Translations under genes and position numbers: made by a program | The notes under the pieces: generated by a model | What the model saw: only the letters and a program-made list of their open reading frames with translations | Database searches by the model: none | Told to the model about the DNA's origin: nothing | Assembly (NCBI RefSeq): GCF_007004655.1 | Contig: NZ_ML660087.1 | Location: forward strand, 607,743-671,742 | Reading direction: 5' to 3' | DNA length: 64,000 nt | Source: Exilibacterium tricleocarpae | GTDB taxonomy: Bacteria; Pseudomonadota; Gammaproteobacteria; Pseudomonadales; Cellvibrionaceae | Shown here: in pieces, positions 17,245 through 24,860 of the stretch | Layout of the letters: each line of letters opens with the position of its first letter | How positions within the stretch are numbered: position 1 is the first letter of the stretch

Positions 17245-18546
17245 ATGGCAACACTGGCAAAAGTGACCGCTGCGGCTTTGGCTCTCGCCATGTTTGGTTG
17301 CGGCGGCGGCGGTGGTGGCGGCACTGAGACGGGTGACGGCACCAGTGTGCCGCCGCAGCCGCAACTGGCGAATATCAGCGCGTTTGTCGACAGTTCGTCC
17401 TATGCGGGTGTGCTGGTGGGTTGTGTGGCGGCGGAAGAGCAGTCCGAGTCCTGTTCGCTGGACACCTTGCCGCTGATCGGACTCGAGCACAGCGACCCCG
17501 ATATCGACGCCATTATGGCGCGGGTGGCCGTCTCCCACACCTGGATGGGGGAGCGCTTTGCGGCGGTGTTGGCGGAGTTGCCGGCCGATATTTTGACATT
17601 GCTGAAAGGCGTTACCGCCATTGTTATCGACGACGATATTCGGCCCTCGTTCTACACCACCCTGACCGGCGCCATCTACCTGGACCCCGCCAATCTGTGG
17701 CTTACCAATGCGGAGAAGGCGACGATCAACCGCGAAGAGGATTTCCGCAGTAATTTCGGCAATGAACTCGCTTTCCGGTCGCTTTGGCGCTACACGCTAA
17801 ACAGCGTCCGCGCCTACCAGTTCTACCCCCTGGACGGCGACGAACAGCGTGAACTGGGTGATATCGTCTACCGCCTGGCGGCGCTGCTGTTTCACGAATT
17901 GGCCCATGCCAACGATTTTTTTCCACCGGATATCATCGGCGGACTGGATACCACGCAGTCGGTATTGGCCGCCGCCGCCAGCATTCAGGGCCAGCGGGTG
18001 GCGGTGCAGTTGCAGGATGACATACCGCTGAGTTCGGACACCCTGCGCGGTCTGGCCGGCGTAATGTTTCGCGGCGACACGCCCAGCGCGGAACAGCGGG
18101 CGCTGAGCGCGGCGCAGGTGGGTGAGCTGTTTGCCGCCGATGGGGCCAACGACGACTATGCCTACTCGTCGATTTATGAAGACGTTGCCATGTTATTCGA
18201 AGAGACCATGATGAAATACCACTTCAATATCGACCGCGATACGGGCTATACCAGTGCGCCCGCCGAGGCCGGCGGTTGCGAGGAGTTTGTGGTGGGGTGG
18301 GGCAATCGCAATCGCTTGGGCGACACCGAGGTCAAGTCCCGCGCCCGCTACGTTACCGAAGCCTTGCTGCCGCAGGCCGATTTGAGCACTTTCTTCGACA
18401 ACCTCACTCTGCCGGTCGAGATGGTGCCCGGCGTTAGCTGGTGCTTTAACCTGCTGTCACCCCCCGCCCGTCCCGGCTCGGGGACAAGCCTGCGAATCGA
18501 CCGCGAGCACCGGTTCCATCCAGAAGACTTGCTGAGACATCACTAA
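17245..18546 (+). CDS. Putative zinc-metalloprotease lipoprotein, uncharacterised
   Basis: A 433-residue protein. The signal ends in a lipobox-like LAMFGC with Cys19, followed by a run of seven glycines (a flexible linker). A classical zinc motif HELAH is at residues 217-221 in AALLFHELAHANDFF, and an acidic helix YEDVAMLFEE at about 311-320 could supply the third ligand. No family name was recognised. The protein is probably anchored in a membrane facing the periplasm or cell surface. The motif predicts a peptidase, but homologues can be inactive. It stands alone before iscR. Confidence 0.6.
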   Translation: MATLAKVTAAALALAMFGCGGGGGGGTETGDGTSVPPQPQLANISAFVDSSSYAGVLVGCVAAEEQSESCSLDTLPLIGLEHSDPDIDAIMARVAVSHTWMGERFAAVLAELPADILTLLKGVTAIVIDDDIRPSFYTTLTGAIYLDPANLWLTNAEKATINREEDFRSNFGNELAFRSLWRYTLNSVRAYQFYPLDGDEQRELGDIVYRLAALLFHELAHANDFFPPDIIGGLDTTQSVLAAAASIQGQRVAVQLQDDIPLSSDTLRGLAGVMFRGDTPSAEQRALSAAQVGELFAADGANDDYAYSSIYEDVAMLFEETMMKYHFNIDRDTGYTSAPAEAGGCEEFVVGWGNRNRLGDTEVKSRARYVTEALLPQADLSTFFDNLTLPVEMVPGVSWCFNLLSPPARPGSGTSLRIDREHRFHPEDLLRHH

Positions 18547-18576
18547 CTGCACTGCCGATCTTTGATTGCCGTCCTC

Positions 18577-18599
18577 GGAGCCCTGAATGGAGGGGCTCC
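18577..18599 (+). terminator. Possible terminator hairpin
   Basis: GGAGCCC and GGGCTCC can form a 7-bp stem around a 9-base loop, 30 bases after the metalloprotease-like gene. No T run follows, so intrinsic termination is uncertain. Confidence 0.3.
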
Positions 18600-18671
18600 C
18601 GACCGGAACTATCGATACTTATAGAATTTATCGCTATTAGAACATATTTCCTTATTCTTAAATAAACCTTA

Positions 18672-18721
18672 ATACCTGAGCTAAATGCTGGGTTATATAC
18701 TTGACTAAGATAGTGGGTTTT
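18672..18721 (+). promoter_or_regulatory. Two adjoining IscR type-1 operator-like sites
   Basis: Two 25-bp sites lie end to end. The one at 18697-18721 contains ATACTTGACT and TAGTGGG and agrees at about 21 of 25 positions with the published type-1 IscR consensus as I remember it. The one at 18672-18696 starts ATACCTGAG, ends GGGTTAT and agrees at about 18 of 25. They lie 40-90 bases before the iscR ATG, where IscR with a [2Fe-2S] cluster represses its own operon in other bacteria. Autorepression here is inferred. Confidence 0.65.
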
Positions 18722-18761
18722 TTGATAATGTCTACCCCTGCACAGCCTATGGGCTCGACTT

Positions 18762-19256
18762 ATGCGACTGACGACGAAAGGCCGCTACGCGGTAACCGCA
18801 ATGTTGGATTTAGCGCTGCACAGCGACAAAGGACCTGTCAGCCTTGCCGGTATCTCCAAGCGACAGGAAATCTCTCTCTCTTATCTGGAACAACTTTTTG
18901 CCAAGCTGCGCCAGCACAAGCTGGTCACCAGTGTCAGGGGGCCGGGCGGCGGGTACAAGCTCAGCCGCGACGCCGGTGAGTTGTACGTGGCGGAAATTGT
19001 TGATGCCGTCAACGAGTCCATCGACGCCACCAGTTGTGGTGGAAAGAGCACCTGCCAACACGGCGAGGTGTGCCTGACCCACTACCTCTGGGAAGACCTC
19101 AGCAATCAAATTCATGAGTTTCTCAGCGGCATCAGCCTGGCCAGCCTGGTTGCCCGTCGCGATGTGCGGGCGGTGTCAGATCGCCAGGACAAGCGCGAGC
19201 AGGAGGAGCAAATGAAAGATCGACTGGATGTGATCGAAGCGTCCAGTCTGGGGTAA
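18762..19256 (+). CDS. iscR: Fe-S cluster regulator IscR
   Basis: A 164-residue Rrf2-family winged-helix regulator. [20 protein letters not shown] and [14 protein letters not shown] are typical of IscR. The cluster-binding cysteines are at 92, 98 and 104, the same numbers as in E. coli. It senses Fe-S status and represses or activates Fe-S assembly genes. It is followed after 66 bases by iscS. The C-terminus ([17 protein letters not shown]) is longer and more charged than usual. Confidence 0.96.
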   Translation: MRLTTKGRYAVTAMLDLALHSDKGPVSLAGISKRQEISLSYLEQLFAKLRQHKLVTSVRGPGGGYKLSRDAGELYVAEIVDAVNESIDATSCGGKSTCQHGEVCLTHYLWEDLSNQIHEFLSGISLASLVARRDVRAVSDRQDKREQEEQMKDRLDVIEASSLG

Positions 19257-19322
19257 GATAATGCAGGTTTGCGACCGGTGCCGGAGAGCGGGCGCCGGTC
19301 AGGCATTATTGGAGAACGCCCC

Positions 19323-20549
19323 ATGAAGTTACCGATTTACCTCGATTACGCTGCCACCACCCCGGTGGACCCCAGGGTGGCTGAGAAAGTGATGGCATGC
19401 CTGACGCTCGAGGGAAATTTTGGCAACCCCGCGTCGCGCTCGCACTTTTTTGGCTGGAAAGCGGAGGAGGCGGTGGAGAATGCCCGCCGCCAGGTTGCCG
19501 ACCTTATCAACGCCGATCCCCGCGAGATTGTCTGGACCAGTGGCGCCACCGAGGCGGACAACCTGGCGATCAAGGGGGTTGCCCATTTCCATCGCCAGCG
19601 CGGTCGGCATATCGTCACCTCGATGATCGAGCACAAAGCGGTGCTCGACACCTGCGGTCAACTCGAGGCCGAGGGGTTCGAGGTCACTTACCTGACCCCT
19701 GACAGCAACGGTATCATCCACCCGCAACAGGTTGCCGACGCCATTCGCAACGACACCACGCTGGTGTCGCTGATGCACGCCAACAATGAAATCGGTGTGA
19801 TAACCGATATTGCCGCCATAGGTATGATTTGCCGGGAAAAGTCGGTGCCCTTTCACGTCGACGCCGCCCAGAGTGCCGGTAAGATTCCTATTGACCTGGC
19901 GGCGATGCAGGTGGATTTAATGTCTTTCTCCGCCCACAAGATATATGGCCCCAAGGGGGTGGGGGCGCTTTACGTGAGGCGCAACCCTCGGGTACGACTG
20001 GAGGCGCAGATTCACGGTGGCGGCCATGAGCGGGGCATGCGCTCCGGCACCCTTGCCACGCACCAGATCGTCGGCATGGGAGAGGCGTTTCGCATTGCCA
20101 GGGAAGAAATGACAGAGGAGAGCGCACGCATTCTGGGTTTGCGCAATCGACTGCTTGAGGGCATCAAGGATTTGGAGCACGTGCAGGTGAACGGCTCTCT
20201 CGAACGGCGCCTGGCCGGTATTCTCAATCTTAGTTTTGCCTATGTTGACGGCGAATCTCTGTTGATGGCGCTGAAAGATTTGGCGGTGTCATCGGGTTCC
20301 GCCTGCACCTCCGCCAGTTTGGAACCTTCCTACGTGTTGCGAGCGCTCGGTCTTGACGACGCGCTGGCACACAGCTCCCTGCGTTTCAGCTTTGGCCGTT
20401 TTACTACCGAGGCAGAGGTGGACGTCGCGATCGATAAGATACACCAGGCGGTAACTAAGTTGCGGGAGTTGTCGCCGCTTTGGCATAGTTATAAAAGCGG
20501 CGTTGGTGGCAGCGCCGGACATAGTGACATTGAGCACAGGTCTCACTGA
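19323..20549 (+). CDS. iscS: Cysteine desulfurase IscS
   Basis: A 408-residue PLP enzyme that takes sulfur from cysteine for Fe-S clusters and tRNA thiolation. The PLP lysine is K206 ([10 protein letters not shown]) and the persulfide cysteine C328 (SGSACTSAS), matching E. coli numbering. A GGAG site lies upstream of the ATG. The C-terminus after [11 protein letters not shown] departs from the usual IscS tail, ending [14 protein letters not shown]; this tail contacts IscU in known structures. No iscU follows: a repeat-rich noncoding stretch comes next. Confidence 0.95.
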   Translation: MKLPIYLDYAATTPVDPRVAEKVMACLTLEGNFGNPASRSHFFGWKAEEAVENARRQVADLINADPREIVWTSGATEADNLAIKGVAHFHRQRGRHIVTSMIEHKAVLDTCGQLEAEGFEVTYLTPDSNGIIHPQQVADAIRNDTTLVSLMHANNEIGVITDIAAIGMICREKSVPFHVDAAQSAGKIPIDLAAMQVDLMSFSAHKIYGPKGVGALYVRRNPRVRLEAQIHGGGHERGMRSGTLATHQIVGMGEAFRIAREEMTEESARILGLRNRLLEGIKDLEHVQVNGSLERRLAGILNLSFAYVDGESLLMALKDLAVSSGSACTSASLEPSYVLRALGLDDALAHSSLRFSFGRFTTEAEVDVAIDKIHQAVTKLRELSPLWHSYKSGVGGSAGHSDIEHRSH

Positions 20550-20613
20550 ATAATTTAGCTAAGAAATATCATAGATGTTGAGAACCGTCCTTGTATTACC
20601 GTGCCACTACACC

Positions 20614-20870
20614 GGCCCGATAGCGCTCTGAGCCCGGCCGTAAGCTTGTCAAGGTTGTCGGCGGCTGCGGAACTCAACCATTTTTTGCTGCGCAAAAATT
20701 GATTCAAATACGCTAAGGCGTATTTTCACCCTTCGGGCAGCCTAAAGGCTGTCGAAATTGCATGCAATTTTTCGGGATTCGGACAGTCCTGGCCTAAAAA
20801 CGCCGACAACCTTGACAAGCTTAAACACGGCCTGATTGGGCTCAGAGCGCTACCGGGTCGCTATCGGGCC
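20614..20870. repeat. Palindromic repeat element 1 (257 bp)
   Basis: The outer arms 20614-20663 and 20801-20870 are inverted copies of each other with small indels (left arm GGCCCGATAGCGCTCTGAGC; both share AAGCTTGTCAAGGTTGTC). Inside lie further hairpins, for example AAATACGC/GCGTATTT at 20706-20725 and an AAATTGCATGCAATTT palindrome. The core contains GCTGCGGAACTC, ATTTTTTGC, GACAGTCCT and GCCTAAAAACGCCG, shared with element 2 in the opposite orientation. It has no coding content. Confidence 0.75.
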
Positions 20871-21017
20871 TACCCCCTGACTTCGACAGAAAAAATCGTT
20901 GCCCCGTCGCTGTATGGCGAACTTACTCTACGAAAGACTAAACTGTTGCTGTAATGATATCTTTTTCTTACTGCCTGTCATGGATCTCTCGATACATGAA
21001 CAATGCGCAATAGGTAA

Positions 21018-21203
21018 GGCCCGGCGGGGGTGCGCGGTCCCGATCACTCAGGGCGCGTTTAAGCTTGCCTGTTGCCCCGGCGTTTTTAGGCGAGGACTGT
21101 CTGAGTCCCAATTTTTTGCAAAGCAAAAAATGGTCGAGTTCCGCAGCCGCCGGGGCGACAGGCAAGCTTGCGACCGATCGGGACCGCGCACCCCCGACGG
21201 GCC
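21018..21203. repeat. Palindromic repeat element 2 (186 bp), inverted relative to element 1
   Basis: The arms 21018-21082 and 21146-21203 form a long imperfect inverted repeat (both carry GGGGGTGCGCGGTCCCGATC and AAGCTTGCCTGT). Read on the minus strand, the centre has the same modules in the same order as element 1: GGCGGCTGCGGAACTC, CATTTTTTGCT, GACAGTCCT, GCCTAAAAACGCCG. The arms of the two elements differ in sequence although each is self-complementary. This is a dispersed noncoding element family, perhaps a MITE- or REP-like unit. Confidence 0.75.
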
Positions 21204-21371
21204 GTGGTGTGGCACGCAAAAAGTTTAGAACGCCAAACTCTGCAGGGTATCCGCTCCCGACACTTTTTCACTTTCAGGGCTCATCCATACATCACAACTA
21301 AAATATCTGATCAGATGTGAATGATTACACCTGAAGCGAACCACCGAGCGGCGTAGTATCGGCGACCCGCC

Positions 21372-22667
21372 TCAGCGCCACCCCGACACCTCCACCCAGG
21401 AGTCGCGGGTCACGGTCAGAAACCGGCGGCCGTAACGCTCGACCACTGACGCGCCCAGGACGCAGGCCAGGCCCACACCCGCCAGCATAATCCAGGTACT
21501 GGTGTGGATATTGGTCAGCGCCAGCAGTACCAGGCTAGTGAGGCTGACACAGATTCCCGCGCCACCGGACAGCGTCGGTTCGCGATAACGCAACAGGATA
21601 CCCCAGGCGAGCAGTGCCGTGGCGATCAGCAGCGCACTGAGCGATGCCAATACCGTGGTTTCCCAGCAGAGTAACAGATAGATACCGAAGGCGAGCAAAG
21701 CGGTGCCCGCGGTGCGGTAAGTGCGACCCCGCGCTGGCGTATAGCGGCTGGCAGTAAACAACAGGCCCGCCAGGGGTATCAGCATAGCCACGGACTGATA
21801 AGCGTTTTGGTGCCAGTTGAGTACATTGAGCGCGTAGACCGTCCAACTGACAGCTCCGAGCACAACGCCGCCGAACAGCAGCAGTTCGCGCGTCCGACTG
21901 TGTGTCGTCCAGTGCCGGCAACTGCCGATCGCCATCAGGCTGGCGATACCGCCAAGGGCACAGTAGCCGGCCAGCGTATCGGCGTGAAACCCGGCCCGCG
22001 CCAGGGCGATAAACAGCGGCGCCAGGAACATGGCGCGGATAGCCCGGCCCTCCAGGGTGCGGTAGGCCGCTTTATGGGAGAAGAAGCGCTGTTCCATTGC
22101 CAGGGCCGCTACTACCAGAGCGCCCAAAACGCCTATGCCTGCGACCGAGGTACGTACCGGCAGCAGCAGCGTCGCGTTGATCGCCAGAAACAGCAGGCAG
22201 AGCGTTTTTGCCTCCCGCCGCGCCAGCACCGAGAAACCGGCAAAGGCGACCGGGGCCGACAGGCCCAGGGTTGCGGCCGCAACCGTGGCGATTAAAAAGG
22301 CTGGGATATCCTCCGCGCTCCCCGGTGTGGAGACGGCAACCCACTCAAACAGCATGCCGCCCAGTTGGGAAAACTGCACCGGTATCAAGGCCGCGGCCAG
22401 GGCGAAAAGCAGGCGCGCGCTCTTGGCGTCATCCATGGCCAGACGGCTGATGACGCCGCCGCCGCACAGCAGCCCCATCAGGATCAGGTAGACCCAGTTG
22501 CGCAGTTGTAAATCGATGTGCTCCACACCCTGCAATAAGTAGATCAGTGCGGAGAGCGCGACGGCGCCGGCGCCGAGCCAGCGCAACAGGGAAGCGAGGC
22601 GGCTGCCGGCAGGCCTCGCGGGTGGGGTGTCGGTGTCGGCCTTTATGGACACGTATTCAGTTTGCAT
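21372..22667 (-). CDS. Polytopic inner-membrane protein of unknown function
   Basis: A 431-residue protein with about 12 hydrophobic segments from residue 30 on (for example LGAGAVALSALIYLL, VYLILMGLLCGGGVI) and a short polar C-terminal tail. I do not recognise the family. The ATG at 22667 overlaps the end of the upstream coiled-coil gene by 11 bases, so the two are translationally coupled and probably work together. The pairing with a PspA-like protein suggests an envelope or membrane-stress role, by inference only. Confidence 0.6.
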   Translation of the reverse strand: MQTEYVSIKADTDTPPARPAGSRLASLLRWLGAGAVALSALIYLLQGVEHIDLQLRNWVYLILMGLLCGGGVISRLAMDDAKSARLLFALAAALIPVQFSQLGGMLFEWVAVSTPGSAEDIPAFLIATVAAATLGLSAPVAFAGFSVLARREAKTLCLLFLAINATLLLPVRTSVAGIGVLGALVVAALAMEQRFFSHKAAYRTLEGRAIRAMFLAPLFIALARAGFHADTLAGYCALGGIASLMAIGSCRHWTTHSRTRELLLFGGVVLGAVSWTVYALNVLNWHQNAYQSVAMLIPLAGLLFTASRYTPARGRTYRTAGTALLAFGIYLLLCWETTVLASLSALLIATALLAWGILLRYREPTLSGGAGICVSLTSLVLLALTNIHTSTWIMLAGVGLACVLGASVVERYGRRFLTVTRDSWVEVSGWR

Positions 22668-23331
22668 CGCGAGTTTCTCCCTTCTGCCCGTCGGTCGCGG
22701 CAGCCTTTTTGATGTCGTCCAAGGTTGCGCGCAGATCATCCAGCTCCTCGGCGGCGAGAAATTCCCGCTCGAAACTGTCGGTGGACTCGTCGCACACCCC
22801 CTCGCGGTATTCGTCCTCCAGCACGGCGGTCTCCCAGCGGTCGAAGACCTGCTCCATATCCGTCAGCGTTTCCTCGCCGCGGGTGCCGGCGAGGGCGGAT
22901 GCCCGCGCGCTGCGTGAGGAGAGCGCCGTCTTCTTGAGTCGCAATTGTTCCAGGCGCTGTTCTACGTCCGTGAGGTTGCTTTGCAGCCGCTCGTCCATGC
23001 TGTGGTATTCATCGATCTGATGTTCCACTTGGCGCAGGCGGGATTTGGTTAACTTGAAATGCCTCACGCACTGCAGACTGCGCTGTTCCTCGGTGTCGCC
23101 CAATTGCAGGGCCCGTTTGCGCCAGCGCTCCTGTTCGGTTTGCAGCTTTTTTTGCTCGGCGCCGAGGCGCTGCAGTTGATGTTGAATGCGGCCCCTTTGG
23201 ACCCGGAGTTTGGCGGCGGCGGCCCGTACATCGGCGATGACGGAGTCCGCTACTGCTTCGTGGTTCTCCACTTTGCTGATAAAGCTCTCAAAACTGGCCC
23301 CAAAGGACGCAATAAGTCGTTTAACTCTCAT
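22657..23331 (-). CDS. PspA/IM30-like coiled-coil protein
   Basis: A 224-residue, mostly helical, highly charged protein. The N-terminus (LIASFGASFESFISKVENHE) and the long coiled coil at about residues 40-140 resemble phage-shock PspA/Vipp1 proteins, which bind and protect membranes. It is followed by an acidic C-terminal part with FDRWETAVLEDEY. It overlaps the gene for a polytopic membrane protein. No pspF/B/C homologue is nearby. The PspA assignment rests on pattern rather than a full match. Confidence 0.5.
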   Translation of the reverse strand: MRVKRLIASFGASFESFISKVENHEAVADSVIADVRAAAAKLRVQRGRIQHQLQRLGAEQKKLQTEQERWRKRALQLGDTEEQRSLQCVRHFKLTKSRLRQVEHQIDEYHSMDERLQSNLTDVEQRLEQLRLKKTALSSRSARASALAGTRGEETLTDMEQVFDRWETAVLEDEYREGVCDESTDSFEREFLAAEELDDLRATLDDIKKAAATDGQKGETRDAN

Positions 23332-23478
23332 ACTTTTTACCCCGTTAGCAGATTGTCGTAGCTGGCGCCGGTGCGGCGATGGCTGCTAAAACTAGAGGGT
23401 GGGCGGGGTCGGGGCAAGCAGTGGCGGGGACTAGTGAAAAAGTAGCACTATATGCCACTGGCGGGTGTCGGGCGTGAA

Positions 23479-23498
23479 ACCCGGGCGGCCGCCCGGGT
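23479..23498 (-). terminator. 20-bp perfect palindrome, probable terminator of the CBS gene
   Basis: ACCCGGGCGG is followed directly by its reverse complement, 25 bases beyond the stop of the CBS-domain gene. Read on the minus strand, the GC-rich stem is followed by TTT, so it may act as a weak intrinsic terminator. It could alternatively be a protein-binding palindrome. Confidence 0.4.
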
Positions 23499-23522
23499 CG
23501 CGATCAGGTGCCTATTGCGAGG

Positions 23523-24050
23523 TTATACGCTGGCCAGGCGCGCCATCGGCTTCAATAAATCCATGCTGGTAATCACACCGATGACTTTTTCCTGCCGGGT
23601 GACGAACAGCCGATGTACGTCGTTTTTCAACATGGTCGCGCATGCATTGAACAATGGCGTGGTGGCGTCGATATGAATCACATCCCTCGTCATAATACTG
23701 TCGACCGTACAAATCGTGCTGGCCCCGGCGCTGAGCTTGCGCAGCTCCTGCGCATCGAGGGTGTCGCGGGCGATACTGTCGTAGTGGTCCCGGGTCACGG
23801 CGATCGTGTCGTCATCGGCGGAGGCACTTTCGAATTTCATGATGTCGGTGATGGTAACCACCCCTGTCAACTGGTCGCCTCCGGTCACGACCGGCGCGCC
23901 GGCGATTTGATTGTCGACGAAGAAATCGGCCAGGCGCTTGATGGACCAGTCCTCATAGACGGGCATAACCTGGGTGGACATGACGTCCTGTGCGGTAATA
24001 CCGGCGAGATCAACCGTTTTGGCATCACCCCCTACCTCTAACGCTTGCAT
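23523..24050 (-). CDS. Protein with a CBS-domain pair
   Basis: A 175-residue protein built from two CBS motifs: about residues 20-80 (DVMSTQVMPVYEDW, IAGAPVVTGGDQLTGVVTITDI) and 115-172 (SIMTRDVIHIDATTPL, VHRLFVTRQEKVIGVITSMDLL). Such pairs bind adenine nucleotides and sense energy state. There is no catalytic domain, so it probably acts on a partner. It is downstream of the nrdJ genes on the same strand (gap 94 bp), but a link to nucleotide reduction is only suggestive. Confidence 0.85.
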   Translation of the reverse strand: MQALEVGGDAKTVDLAGITAQDVMSTQVMPVYEDWSIKRLADFFVDNQIAGAPVVTGGDQLTGVVTITDIMKFESASADDDTIAVTRDHYDSIARDTLDAQELRKLSAGASTICTVDSIMTRDVIHIDATTPLFNACATMLKNDVHRLFVTRQEKVIGVITSMDLLKPMARLASV

Positions 24051-24144
24051 TGTTCAGTCTCCTGCAATGAATACCTGTAAGCTACAGTGTCGCAGAACTT
24101 GGTGATAAAGTCTTGAGGGAGATCAATAGTAACCGGGACCGACC

Positions 24145-24849
24145 CTAACCACACTTGGAGTCGCCGCAGCTCAGGCAGGTCATACAGCCGTCGAGCAGCA
24201 CGACGGCTTTGGTATGGCACTTTTTACACAGTGTTGCGCCATGGGGGTAGGTCTCGGTGTCGTCGTCGACACCGTTGGCGGCGCTGTATTCCGCCCGTTT
24301 CTGGTCCAGAATGGCCTGCTGGTGGGCGCTCATTTCTTCAGGCTGCAAGAGTCCGATCATGCGCAGGTGACTTTCGATGGCATGGCCGATTTCAGCGACC
24401 AGAGACGGCATAAACTTGCCCCCGGTCTTGAAGTAACCGCCCTGGGGGTCGAAGACGGCTTTGAGCTCATCCACCAGAAACGTGCAATCGCCGCCCTTGC
24501 GGAAGACGGCGGAGATCACCCGGGTCAGGGCCACCACCCATTGAAAGTGGTCCATGTTTTTCGAATTGATAAAGATTTCAAACGGTCGCCGCAGTTCGTG
24601 GTCGGTGCCCGGGTTGAGTACAATATCGTTGATGGTGACATACAGCGCGTGATCCGACAGCGGCGTTTTTATCTTGTAAGTCGCACCGAGCAGAAGTTCC
24701 GGCCGGTCGACCTTTTCGTGCATATGAATGATTTCCGCCTCGGCTTTTTCGGCACCGGCCGCCTCGGTACCGGTATTGTCGGCGCCGACATCGGGTTTTG
24801 GTTTCAGCACTTCACAGTCGATGATTTTCTTATCGATAACTTTGGTCAT
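24145..24849 (-). CDS. nrdJb: Class II ribonucleotide reductase C-terminal subunit NrdJb
   Basis: A 234-residue protein that carries the TSCPD-like region and the C-terminal cysteine cluster CKKC...CMTCLSCGDSKC, expected to shuttle electrons or bind zinc for the catalytic subunit. In Pseudomonas the B12-dependent reductase is likewise split into NrdJa and NrdJb. It follows nrdJa by 11 bases. Confidence 0.88.
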   Translation of the reverse strand: MTKVIDKKIIDCEVLKPKPDVGADNTGTEAAGAEKAEAEIIHMHEKVDRPELLLGATYKIKTPLSDHALYVTINDIVLNPGTDHELRRPFEIFINSKNMDHFQWVVALTRVISAVFRKGGDCTFLVDELKAVFDPQGGYFKTGGKFMPSLVAEIGHAIESHLRMIGLLQPEEMSAHQQAILDQKRAEYSAANGVDDDTETYPHGATLCKKCHTKAVVLLDGCMTCLSCGDSKCG

Positions 24850-24860
24850 GGCAAACAGTC

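Larger units (their letters stand above)
20550..21371. other. Gene-free region downstream of iscS holding two palindromic elements
   Basis: About 820 bases sit where iscU would be expected. Apart from the two elements (20614-20870 and 21018-21203) I see only short frames that read through the repeats, and a small ATCTGATCAGAT palindrome near 21305. No remnant of iscU could be read. Confidence 0.6.
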
